From: Coprinus comatus
Lineage: Eukaryota > Basidiomycota > Agaricomycetes > Agaricales > Agaricaceae
Length of the DNA: 64,000 bases
Direction of reading: 5' to 3'
Assembly (NCBI GenBank): GCA_034638255.1
Contig: JAWPGT010000001.1
Location: 682,001 to 746,000, forward strand
The notes under the pieces are model-generated. The model saw nothing but the letters and a program-made list of their open reading frames with translations, was not told the DNA's origin and ran no database searches. Of this stretch, positions 32,579 through 45,497 are shown piece by piece. Position numbers and translations under genes: made by a program. The number at the start of each line of letters is the position of its first letter. Within the stretch, counting starts at the first letter, position 1.

Positions 32579-32902
32579 TGGTTGGGTCTTTGTTTGTTTT
32601 TTCCCTTGGCCTGCATATATCATATGGTCAACTGCTCTCGGAGTCCTCTCTTCATTCATGTATGTACCGCACCCACAATCTCCATGAATACCATGCATAT
32701 GCAGAGTTATGGTGCGAGATAAGTGTTTTGAACTGCCGTTCGGACATCATAACTATGCACCGATGTGGCGTAGTTCTTCCTACACATATAGATGACCAAG
32801 TTCACACGAACAACTCTTAGGAAATTAGATTAGATTAAGGGGTGAGTATCATCGACGTGGTACGGTACTCGAGTATTGGTCTATCACGACTGAAAATGTA
32901 AC

Positions 32903-34473
<1,571 letters not shown>

Positions 34474-34521
34474 CGATTGTGGTGGAAAAGGCCAACTCTC
34501 TCTCTTGCCTTTTACAGCATC

Positions 34522-35230
34522 ATGCTCTTCCTCCTCCTCCTCCTCGCTGCAAGTCACTTCTTCTCTCCCCACCCCCTGTCCTCACAATCTCCCACAGATC
34601 CCCGTCTCCGCCGTCCTCAACAAGTGGGAGGCAACCAACTTTTGCAAATGTGCGTTTGCTCTCTTGTACACCCCCTCCCACATTGACAGCCCTCCAGGTA
34701 TATGTTTTCAGTCAAACTACTCTATTCTACATCTCGACGTGCCCGACAATCCTTCCCAACCATGCCTCTCTTGCACAAAGCAGTGGTGCCTTAACCAAAA
34801 TCTCCCTATCTGTGCAGGTGCTTCGCTGGGTGACATCAACCCTGACACCGCAACTGGCAAAGAGGGCGACGTCGAAGCAAGATGTTTTCGTATGTTGTAT
34901 ATAGCTATGCCGTCCAGATGCCCCTAATGACCCATCCATCTTCTCAGAACGCGACTCCCCCCGCGATCAGTTGGTAGTGACCCTCTTCCTACTGGTCGTT
35001 TTTGGTCTTCTCCTGGGTGCGGGAATCAAGAGCCGCATTGCAAAAGCGGGTCTTTCCACAGACCTTCCTTGGAACAATGGGAGAAGATTGTGGGAGGTGA
35101 GCTACAGCCTTATCCCAAGAGTGGTCTTTCTCTTGACCTTGCTCAATAGGCCTGGGGTGGAAGGTCTGACGAGCAATACAATCTTCCGAGTTCCGGCTAC
35201 GGACAACTGCGTAATGCCAATGATTACTGA
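34522..35230 (+). CDS. Small Cys-rich single-pass membrane protein (TMEM9-like arrangement)
   Basis: 166 residues. Model join(34522-34548, 34598-34649, 34698-34889, 34948-35096, 35150-35230), in phase throughout. The signal peptide MLFLLLLLAIPVSA is split by an intron with GC-AG ends (GCAAGT ... CCACAG). The luminal part has CKCICF, then CLSCTKQWCLNQNLPIC. DTATGKEGDVEARCFQRDSP precedes one membrane helix, LVVTLFLLVVFGLLLGAG. A cytosolic tail ends SSGYGQLRNANDY. The CKCIC motif, second Cys cluster and single helix recall TMEM9-family proteins of late endosomes, but the similarity is partial and I treat the function as unknown. Conserved-looking in basidiomycetes (recollection). Confidence 0.75.
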
Positions 35231-35344
35231 ATGATATTCTCTGTACTATATATCAACCCATGAAATAGAATATATTTGTGACAAACAGGGTAAATGACAG
35301 GGGTCGTCGCTTGTGACAAATGCATCTTGGTATACACTCTCATC

Positions 35345-35721
35345 ATGGGCTCACTATGTTCAAAGGCGTCCACTCATTCTGGTGGTCATTCGGTGCTGTT
35401 GAGTCCTCCGGATGCAACAGGTCGAGCTGCTCCAGCATCTGCAGTTGATCCTCGAACAGCGGCAGCGGAAGCAGCAGAGCGTCGCCTGCAAAGCGTTAGT
35501 TTCTAAAATGTCCACTGTTGCTTCTCTGTTCTCGAACACTTCAGTAGGCCCAACACAGGGGAATCAACCCATCCAATCCCAAAGCTGGGCAACTGGCTTC
35601 CAAGGTTGCAAAACAGAACTCGAACCAACCAGAACCGGAACAACCGGAGCGACTGGTGGTAAGTTTACCATCTGCCTGGTCGGACATCTCCCAAACTGAC
35701 CATGGTCCACAGTGGGACTAA
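35345..35721 (+). CDS. Small myristoylation-signal protein with VCP-interacting-like motif
   Basis: 89 residues. Model join(35345-35494, 35548-35658, 35713-35721), in phase; the last exon encodes only Trp-Asp-stop. The N-terminus MGSLCSKAS has the Gly2 and Cys5 expected for N-myristoylation plus palmitoylation. RTAAAEAAERRLQS matches the AEAAERR core of the VCP/p97-interacting motif in human SVIP, which also begins with a myristoylated MGLC. The rest (INPSNPKAGQLASKVAKQNS ... PERLVWD) is short and polar. Inferred role: a membrane-tethered Cdc48/p97 partner. An alternative is an unrelated fungal lipid-anchored protein. Confidence 0.65.
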
Positions 35722-35982
35722 TATCGTCTCCCCCTTTTCACGGTGAATTGATTGTACGACGGCCCCACTTTTCCGTTACTTCTTGCGTCGCATTATACCA
35801 TTTACGGACTGCCGACCCCATGCTCTCCCGTAATTTACTGCTAGCGTTCCGATAGACTACACAAAAGAAGGGAACAACATAAGCCTCGTTGTGCGCCTCT
35901 TTGAGTTGATCCACCACGTGTCCGCCTTTTGTCGTTTTACCAAATAATATTATTTTTTACATAGATCGAGATCTAAATTTAC

Positions 35983-37227
35983 ATGACCGTGAGATCCCGT
36001 GTCATAAGTATTTCCATCTCCTCACTCTCATGCGCTTGATTCTTTAGCCTGCCAGCCAAATGAAGTGTATAGACCATCAATGGGAAAAAGTGCTCTGGAA
36101 AACACAAGGCTTTGGCGATGACTACATTCATCCTCGGTATTTCCTCGAATCCTTGAGAAAAAATCGTAAGTCGGCGCGTCTCTCGTTCCGACTGCGCTTG
36201 GTTTAGACTTGTTATAGCCAACTTCAAACCTTACACCTACTGGTCTTTGGTGCTGTTCACATGCGCAATCACTCAGCACGTATCATCAATATTTATCTTC
36301 ATTGGGATTTTTCAGCATCTAAGAGATGACTCGCTTCATCCACGCGACCTTCTATGGGCATCCATGGGCGCATTTTGCGTCGGCTACGTGGTATGGGGCT
36401 TACTCGACGTCAAAACAAGTAGGATTAATACCAGGAAACCCGCTGCGGAAAGGCGTAAGAAATATTAAACAAGCCCAAAGTGTATCATGAGTATAACCCA
36501 AAGCTATACGACAGATCTCAAGACCCTCAAATCTTCAATCCTCTTTTTGTTGTCCCTAATGTCGATTTCTCCCGTTCTGCGGACCTTGACGGCTGCCACG
36601 TCTTCTGATTCAATTTGGGCCATGTCTGCCACCCTCTTCGGTTTGAACGTGCTCCTCGCTGACTACAGCATCATCCTGACGAATGAACACGAACAGGAAC
36701 GGTGAGAACCTTCCTCCCTTCATAAACATTGAATCACTTTTCTAACAATCACCCAGCCTTTCGTCAGTATTATCTGTAAATGCCGCTGTATCAGGGTCCG
36801 TCGTCCTAGCATCCCGCCTATCAACAAATACATCGGTATTCGCCCTCGTGTTGTGTTCACTTGTCACTTTCGCTTTTTTCCCTCTTCTCCGCCGACTTAT
36901 CCAAGTAAGTTCATTTACCCATTGAGCCGAAGAATGCATTTGAATTTACTTTGGTTCTAGCGAACATCCACCTATGCATGCGTTTCACTGACAATGCTTT
37001 TGTGTTCAGTTGCCGTTACTGTTGCATCGTCACTGTCATATACATTTACGTATATATGCTTCACTACACTATTTGCCATCACTATGGTGGCACCCGCGAT
37101 GTTGATGTGGGCGCAGAAATTCAAAAAGTGAAGTATCATTTTAAATTAATTCTGTGATATACTTAATTCTCATCCTTTCAGTGAGATCTGTGGGCCATGG
37201 GATATTGCCATTCCTGTTGTAAATTGA
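35983..37227 (+). CDS. GPI2: GPI2 / PIG-C, subunit of the GPI-GlcNAc transferase
   Basis: ER multi-pass subunit of the complex that makes GlcNAc-phosphatidylinositol, the first step of GPI-anchor synthesis. HQWEKVLWKTQGFGDDYIHP is followed by NFKPYTYWSLVLFTCAITQH, SSIFIFIGIF, then LKTLKSSILFLLSLMSISPV and LRTLTAATSSDSIWAMSATL, which is the strongest family signature. Further helices VSGSVVLASRL, FALVLCSLVTFAFFPLLRRL and VASSLSYTFTYICFTTLFAI precede CGPWDIAIPVVN at 37227. The start (a 16-base exon at 35983-35998) is inferred from phase only. The intron after VKT (36419 to about 36511) is also inferred. Confidence 0.88.
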
Positions 37228-37473
37228 CCAACATGGTCTATCCGCAACAATTCGTAAATGCGTATATAACAAGATAATATAGTATACATTTTAGCCAAAG
37301 TACTGCAATAAGACGTAAAGTAAACATGATATAATGCAAAACAGGTATAGACTGCAGGAGAACGTCCTCAAAACAAACCATTACTGTAGCAATACGCCAG
37401 TCCCGCGTAAGTCGTAAATTGAATACAGCGATACAACAATTAGACAACGGAAACAAGGGAGTATGGAGCATTA

Positions 37474-38841
37474 TCAGTCTTCGTGTTGCTCAAAATCGTC
37501 GTCTTCGAGGCTCCGGTTATGTCTATGACCGAGAGTTGGACTAAGTCCAATACCGCGAGCCTCCAAAACATCCATTGCCACACGGCTAGCGGTTTCTGTC
37601 GTCTTCTTGGTCCGAGTACGCGTGCGCCTCAAGGCACCAAAAGCTTGAGCTTTGATGACAGCGACTGTGCAGGACAAACCAGGTACCACTGAAAAGAGAC
37701 CGATGCGTCCGTGTGAGTGTGAGTGAAGGTAAGACTGTAGGAAACATTCTTACCATCACTGTTAACACGTTCATGTTGAGACTCATTTCCATTTCGGTGC
37801 ATGCTACGCTGCGATTGTGATACTGGCTGTCGACCTCCGTAGCGATAACGAACACCATCGGCAGCTGGAACAGCTGAAATGTCAGCTGTACCTCCATGAA
37901 GGGTCATTTCGGTGTTATGAGAGCGGCGGAAGTTATCCTGAGTCATTACATGCTCCGAAAGTGGGTATGAATAAGGTGCTGCTGATATTGAAGCAGAAGA
38001 AGCAGAAGTAGAGCTTGGAGTGGAGCTCGGCGATAGTGACCTGCTTTCTGGGAAGGAAAAAGGTGCAGCTTCGAAGTTGTTCAGGGCGAGCTTTGAGTCA
38101 CCCGTAGCATATCTTTGAACATAGGAAATCTAAGACGCGACGCGAAGACTTCAGTATAATACATACCCATTGGTTCTGGGCACCCGGCTGACCTTTTCGA
38201 CCCTCTGGTTAAGGCAATGTGATCCGTCCCCTGAAAGGTCAGGGTCATTGAAGGGAAGTATACCGGTCCCAGTTGCAGAATATTCTTGTTGACCAGCATA
38301 TGTAGCTTGGGATGGATTATCATCAACGGATCGGTAACCCATGCTATCAAGAGTGTAAGAGGTCAGATGGTGACCTATCTGGGAGCCAAGACCGCTGGAA
38401 TGACCATGGAGAGGGGAAAAGGAAGGAGAGGAAGAAGCAATATCGTCCACGTCAGGCAGTGGACCAGTTCTACGATTTTCCCAAAGGTCGCGCCAGAATC
38501 TCTCGCGTTCCCTGTACTGCTGCTGTAGGCGCGTGATTTCTTGTCGAGCATCGTCCAGCTCAGCACGCGATTCCCGCCAGGAGTCCTGTAATTGAAGAAC
38601 TACGGACTCTAGGCTGGTTACTGCAACAAGTGACTTTAAAATCGGGAAAATCAAGCGGGACAGAAGATATACCTGTTTCTTCCAACGTCGCAATGTAATT
38701 AGCTCTACGAGCTCGGAAAGCAGCCTGGGCATCCGCATTCTTTTTCTTTCGGAGAGCAATGTCAGACATTCGAGCGTTGGCATCATCGCCACTTGGTTTC
38801 GAGTTGGTAGTGGAAGGAGAGGATCTCGGTGACTTAGGCAT
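37474..38841 (-). CDS. bZIP transcription factor
   Basis: Start MPKSPRSSPSTTNSKPSGDD at 38841. The basic region RKKKNADAQAAFRARRANYI carries the Asn-x-x-Ala-x-x-x-Arg bZIP core and runs into a leucine-heptad coil (LEETVTSLESVVLQLQDSW ... LDDARQEITRLQQQYRER) across an intron after ACA-G. The long Ser-rich regulatory part includes LPDVDDIASSSPSFSPLHGH and SLSPSSTPSSTSASSASIS. The C-terminal tail is basic then acidic (GALRRTRTRTKKTTETAS ... RSLEDDDFEQHED), stop at 37474. Introns near 38110-38159 and 37690-37750 are placed by phase. The family is sure; the pathway is not visible. Confidence 0.85.
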
Positions 38842-39629
38842 GGAGAGGAATGGATTGTTGGGGAGCTGAAGAACCAGGGATATTTAAAATACGAGGAAAA
38901 AAGAACTCATTGGCAAGGGCACGAGGATAGAGGGTCCGCGGCCCTGGAAACGACCACTGCACACTTCGCCGATATTATGGATAATTTAAGTTTGGGCTGA
39001 AAGGGTGCGGCGCTCATGCTGACACGGTTTTCTCGAAGCAGAAAATTGGGGCCTGAAAGGAAGTTGGCATACGGCAATTATCTCGATTGGACCCTACCTC
39101 TTCTTGGCCTAATATTTACACTCAGATCCATCGTCGGTCAACTCCGGTAAACAACCTGTTTTCTTTGGTCCAGGGTTCAGATCTGCCCCAATATCTGGTT
39201 CTCAAAATCAATACAGAGGCCTTGTGGTCTATTTCTCACCACTCGTATAACTAAAAGCTGAGAGTCTTATCGGATATCCATCGAGGTTGGTTTCAAGTCC
39301 GTGATCTGATTGTACACCGTTTCCCTTCACTGAAATCGCTGGGAAAGAAGTGGAACCACAACCAGTCTGTCAAACCCCATGATTCCCGACCTTCATTGAT
39401 CATCCGCAACAACTTCCATATCCTCGAGGTCTCCTTCCATATCAAAAGACTCCATTGATGTCCCTGCGCTGTCAAGCACACACACCACCCTTCGGCCCAT
39501 CCTCCCATTGACTGCTATTGAGTACGCTGACCCCCTACTATTGCCTAGAACACGACGGCGTTCAATTTGGTTGCAGGTAGGGATTAGCTAAGCAATTTTT
39601 TAGTTAATACTCGTGAGACTGCAGTGAAG
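38842..39629. other. Intergenic region upstream of the bZIP gene
   Basis: 788 bp. It holds the bZIP promoter and the 3' flank of APC4. A frame at 39293-39508 (minus) shows no domain. Nothing else seen. Confidence 0.4.
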
Positions 39630-42533
39630 TCAAACCTGGCCAGTTTGGCAGAGATCCATAACCTTTGATACCAAATCTTCGCGGAAACACATTACGTGCT
39701 GGCTAAGTGTCTGGTAGGCAACCTCAACATAGTTAACAGTGGCTAAAGTTGCAGAGGCTAAAGTTGCTAAGTACAAACACACTGGAAATTGCGGTACTTA
39801 AACACTCACTGGCTACATTTGAACGCCGGCAAATTATTACGACATTTTCATCGTCAAAGAAATCAGCTTCTAGGATGTCGATCGACCTCTGCTCCGCGTC
39901 TTCTTGAGATAGCTGGCAGTAGATAGCACTAACACTCATGTCGGTCGGAATACATGCGTTTTTAAACTGGAGGCGGGCGAGCAGTACTATCAAAACAATT
40001 AGGGTATGGGTATGGTTAATGCTCGAAATTTGACCTACTTACACATAGCTGAATCTTCTGGATTTATACACATTAGATATTGTATTAGATTGCCCGCCTA
40101 GTCCATGTAAATTGTGAATACAAGGCATAAAATCATACACCCATATACTCACCTGATCTCGTGAGGTCCTTTCGCGGCATTTCCACTGACTGGACTTGTA
40201 GGCCTCATTTTCTAATTGTGTACTGCGATTCACAATCGAGAGGGGATCTGACGATATGGTAGCAGACCGAGATGCCGCTGCCGCTGCACGGCTGAAAATG
40301 CGGTGACACCGTAACGACAGGTCTTGCACCAACGCATCAAGATTTCGGTCCAAATGACTGAGATCTTTGCGCATGCCGTTCTTGAGTGAATCCGATCAAT
40401 AGTGTTCAGGGTTAATAAATAAAAACTTACAGCGTGCCAGTCCAACAGATCACGTTCCTCCGCCACGTTTCGGATTTGGTCCAGAACGAGACTCAAAGGA
40501 CGTGTATCCTCGGTGGGAATCCCAAGGTCTCGCGGAGCGAATTGAGGGGATGGACCAATGAACCATTTATCAATGGTACTCACTACCAATCCTGACATAA
40601 GATATGCGTTCACTTCAAGTATATCATGTCGGGGGATAGCATGGGCCTCATTATTGTTCTGCGTGCTCACTTCTGTTTTTTGTATGATATAAGACATAAT
40701 ATATAGTCCGATTTTACTAAGTCAACTTACCATATCTTAACCAGGTTATAAACTCTCTAAACCGTGTGAATTCTTTCCGGGTAACGACTGCCAACCACGA
40801 TGCGCAAGTTACCCCTCTTGTAGCAGTATCCAATGTACTTGAGATTTCACTGAAAGGAAGTTCAAAAATTTTGTACTGGGGCCTGTTGAATAGATTAAGA
40901 ACATTTCCAGTGACAAATAAACAGAAAACTTACAACAATGACCAGCCTTGCACCTCCTCAAGTATGAGGTGCAACCGTTGCAAAGCAGGAGCCAGTTGTT
41001 TTTCGGCGTAGTCGCGCAATTTAGCCAGTGATTCTGACATGGTACTTTCCCATTTCTGGATGCCCTGAGATAAACGGGGTCAGCAGTGAATATTCTGATA
41101 AATAATGTTATTTACTCTTTCACTCATTTGTTCTCCGCTGGCAAGGAAGTCTGATAAAGAGTCTGAAGCTCGGCCTGTCACTAGAAGACAAGTGAGATCG
41201 AGTAGCGCTGTAGGTTCATCCTCTGTAATACGGTTGAGCTCGAATGTCGCATACATTACAAACACAAAACGTACGTCCATATTGTTCCTTCTGCATCGAC
41301 TCTAGCGAGCGCACCCATCGTGGTCCCCATTCGCGTACCCCACTAGTCGTTTCGGAACCAAACCAGATATTTCTCATCTCCTTGACCACCCGTATGGCAT
41401 ACCAAGTCAAATCCCTTGCCACAGACGATAGCTGCGATAATTCTCGACAAAATCGGCGTCTTAATAAAGGGAGATCAATCTGAACTGCGGAGGTGGTAGT
41501 AAGGCCTTTTTCTTCGGCAGTAGGTGACAGATGAGCTCGGAGCGTGGATGGGGACGAGGCAGTCTTATACAATGAACGTGTTGTTAGGCTATCCCCCAGC
41601 TTTATTATTCCTAGAGGGAATGCACCATCTTGATAGAAAGATAGGCAACCATTGTTATCAGCCACTGCCAATAAGCTATCCTTATTTGTCGCGTCATCAG
41701 AAGGCGAGTCGGTATCGGAATTTGTCTGAACACTCGGGGGACTTATAGAAGCCAAGAGAGGGTCTGATATCAATGTTGGCCAATCTTTTATAATTCCTGG
41801 TACAACAGAACGATGAGGGGCTCGGGTATGAGAACCTTGGAAAGCGAATATATCGGTCGCGCTGGGCCCTTTCAATTGATAGCCTTGTTTGAAACCATAG
41901 TTAACTCACGTTATGTGGTCCATATCTTCTGGAAGACTATCAAGCAGCGGAAGACTTTTCAAGACAGACAAGGAGGAACCAGTCTATCCATGCTTTTGAG
42001 TGAGGAGAAGGTCGTGGGGTGTTAAGAATGCCACTGACGACAAGTCCGTTTCTCTTAAATATGTCCGGTATCGATTGTCGCGTAGCAGGACGCTCATTCT
42101 TGAACCACCAAATACCGGACATGCTCGCCAGTTTCCTGGTATGTGAAGGATTTTGGTTCTGAGTGCCAACAGAAAAGCTAAGGGACTTTTTGCCGTCTTG
42201 TATAGAATGAATAGAAACATTAGGCGGCTCGTAGAGAACTGCTACACTCTGGCCTGTTCCAATTAGTGCAATGGTCGACTATCGATACATGTGCAGCCTA
42301 CCATCTGGGCTCCAAGCGAGATCAACTACATGTGTAGTTTCGACATCTTCTCCAATTTCAGTTTCCCAGATCTTGGTACCTTGAGTGGTATTCCAGAGGC
42401 TGATTCGGTCTAATGATCCAAGTCTCGATATGAGGATGATGAGATCTTTATCTGGACAGCAAGATGAAGGTAGGATGCGACTCGGTGACGGTATTTGGAA
42501 AGTAGCAAGAGTATTGAACGCGGTTGTCGCCAT
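39630..42533 (-). CDS. APC4: Anaphase-promoting complex subunit 4
   Basis: Scaffold subunit of the APC/C ubiquitin ligase that drives exit from mitosis. The N-terminus MATTAFNTLATFQIPSPSRI starts at 42533 and leads into the APC4-type WD40 opening CCPDKDLIILISRLGSLDRI and VVDLAWSPDG. Later blocks include SLLAVADNNGCLSFYQDGAF, RFCRELSQLSSVARDLTWYA (41330-41460), ALLDLTCLLVTGRASDSLSD, a helical region with AYLMSGLVVSTIDKWFIGP (~40560-40610) and RPLSLVLDQIRNVAEERDLL. The final exons read QFKNACIPTDMSVSAIYCQL and TLASATLATVNYVEVAYQTL, ending CQTGQV at 39630. Many short introns. The start codon is 86 bp from that of the divergent DRS1 gene. Confidence 0.85.
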
Positions 42534-42619
42534 GAATGAATGTGAGATGATCTCTTGGTTCAAGAAACAATGTACATGTCACGTGCACAACACACTCATT
42601 CTCTTTTCCCTCTTAAAAA

Positions 42620-45170
42620 ATGGCTGTGGACTATATAATGACTGTGGAGTCGGATGACGACGAAGACGTTGATAAACGCCTAGATGATACACAACTAAAT
42701 CCTGATTTCGTATTTGATGCTGCGGCCGACCCTTATCTTGAATTTGGTGCCCAAGCTCTAACTGAGGACCTGGTCAAGTCGGGTTCAAAACCTGTAAGAA
42801 CAAACTTCTGGTATTGGAAATATTTTTTTACCGTATTATCAGGCTCCCATATCTGTCGATGATATAATTGCTCGACGACTGCACTCAAAACGGAAGAGAA
42901 GTGTGATTGAGGAAGACGACGAAGAAAATTATTCTGACAGCTCAGACGACAACAGCTTAAATAGAGGAGAGGATGAAGAGGAACAAACAAAAGGTCTCGA
43001 AGAAATGGAAAACTCTGGAGATGAGTCAGACGATCCCCTTGAATCTTCCGAAGGAGAGGAAGATGAAGTACGGGTTGAAGAGGTGGATGAGGACGAAGAT
43101 GATAGCGGTAGCGACTCCGAAGAAGAGACCCAGGCAGACAAGGAACGAAAAGCCGCCTACTTTGAAGAAGAATCCACGGTTTCGAAAGATAGTCACAGCT
43201 CGTTCTTGACAATGAACCTTGCAAGACCAATCCTAAAGGCAACAACAAATTTAGGTTTCACTAAACCTACACCCATTCAAGCCGCCACGATTCCCGTAGC
43301 ACTTCTTGGAAAGGATATTGTAGGTAATGCAGTAACAGGTTCTGGTAAAACCGCTGCATTCATCATACCCATGCTTGAGCGTTTGTTGTACCGAGAAAAG
43401 GGGAAAAAGGCTGCTGCAACTCGTTGTTTGATCCTTGCTCCAACTCGCGAACTTGCGGTGCAATGTTATGACGTTGGAACAAAACTTGCCGCGCACACCG
43501 ACATTCGTTTCTGTCTTGTAGTTGGTATGAATTTTCTTTCCTACGGTGTTGAATGACTAACACAGTTTTCCTTAGGTGGATTGTCAATTAAAAGTCAAGA
43601 AGCTGCCTTGCGTTTACGACCAGACGTAGTCATTGCTACACCTGGTCGTTTGATCGATCATATTCGTAACTCTCCCTCTTTCTCTCTCGAGGCTCTTGAC
43701 GTTCTGGTACTTGATGAAGCAGATAGAATGCTGTCCGAAGGTTTCTCGGACGAGCTGACTGAGATCATTAAATCCTGCCCACAGTCTCGTCAAACCATGC
43801 TCTTTTCAGCAACAATGACCGATTCGGTAGACGAACTCGTGAGAATGTCTCTCAACAAGCCAGTTCGTTTATTCGTCGACCCAAAACGTAGTACTGCACG
43901 CGGTCTGGTTCAAGAGTTTGTGCGAGTACGTGCTGGAAAAGAAGCAGAACGCTCTGCAATGCTTGTTACTCTCTGCAAGCGTACGTTCAAAAACAAAGTG
44001 ATTATCTTTGTCCGGAGCAAGAAGTTGGCCCACCAACTGCGAATTGTGTTTAGTCTGCTTGGCATGAAATGTGAAGAATTGCATGGTGATTTATCACAAG
44101 AGCAGGTTTGTCTGCTTAATGTGCCAAATTATAATAAGTAAATAACCCCATCTAAAGCGACTCACATCCCTTCAACTCTTCCGTGATGGAAAAATGGATT
44201 ACCTTATGGCCACGGATCTCGCTGCGCGTGGTCTCGATATCAAAGGCGTTGAAACTGTCATAAACTATGACATGCCCACACAACTCGCTCAATATCTTCA
44301 TCGAGTCGGAAGAACAGCGCGTGCTGGGAAAAAGGGCCGGTGTGTGTTCATTTCTTATCCAGATAAAAACCGCTAAAGGGCTCACACAACACTAGATCAG
44401 TAACTCTTGTTGGAGAAGGTGATAGAAAAATGCTCAAAGCAGCCATCAAGCGTGCAGCTGCAGAAGATCAAGTCCGCCATCGTGTTTTACCCTCGGAAGT
44501 CGTCCAAACCTGGATGAACAAACTTGAAAACCTCAAGGAAGAAATTGCAGGTGTATTACAAGATGAGAAGGAGGAAAGGCATTTACGGAAGGCAGAGATG
44601 GAGCTGAAGAAGGGTCAGAATATGGTTGATCACCACGACGAGATTTTTTCACGGCCGGCCCGTACTTGGTTCCAGACTGGAAAGGAAAAACAGACCGCAC
44701 AAGGTGGGTTCTGTCCATGCATAGTCCCAGGGGACGCTGCTAACTCTCGCCACTAGCCACTAGCAAGCAGGAATATGAACAAGGAGTTCCACGTAAGGTG
44801 GCAAAAGCAAAGATAGATACACCGAAGGTGGGGATTTGTTGGTTTATGCCTGATCACATCCTCACTACTTGAATAGCCAAAACGAGACACAACATCTGGT
44901 CTTTCGCGGAAACTTAAGCGAAGAAAACTGGCAATGGAGACCGACAAAGAATTGGGAGACAGTAAAAGTATTAATGCTGCCATCCGTTCAGCAAAAAAGG
45001 CTGCTCGTCCAACGAAGATAGGCGAGCCTGAAAAACGTTCCAAAGAACAAAAAAGAAAGTCGTCAAAGAAAAAAAGCGCTTTCGACCAAGACCTAAGCCG
45101 ACATAGAAAGCCAAACCCATCCACAACAAGATCCAGTACAGCTACAAAACCAAAGAAAGGCAGAAGGTAG
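42620..45170 (+). CDS. DRS1: ATP-dependent RNA helicase DRS1 (DDX27 type)
   Basis: Nucleolar DEAD-box helicase for 60S ribosome assembly. Exon 1 [18 protein letters not shown] ends at SGSKP near 42792 and joins [20 protein letters not shown] very acidic region (42900-43150) precedes the helicase core. Core motifs: Q motif [23 protein letters not shown], Ia PTRELAVQ, Ib [14 protein letters not shown] in [51 protein letters not shown]. The tail [20 protein letters not shown] is DRS1-typical, followed by a Lys/Arg-rich end (KPKKGRR at 45170). Intron borders near 43527-43576, 44106-44158 and 44342-44398 are clear from the frame changes. Confidence 0.93.
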
Positions 45171-45497
45171 TCAGCGAGCGACTTGGCCGACCCTTATAAG
45201 TACTTGAGTGTTATGTCTAAATATAATAAAAACCAAATTGTATTGTGGCTGGTATGAAGCTACATATAATATTGACTTGAAAGGAGTGTGTTGAAATCAA
45301 ATCAAAACTTCGGATACGGATGGGTATACAGGGAGTGAGAAACAGGATAACTAAGAGATACCACTACTATTCAGCAAAGCAAGATCCATGGTGAATCTCT
45401 TTGAACCAAATAACCCAAACCCAGATGTATCATTTGGAAAGCAGGGCAAAAATATACAATCGAAAACATGATCGCAGGGTATAAATTGGTTAGGTTA

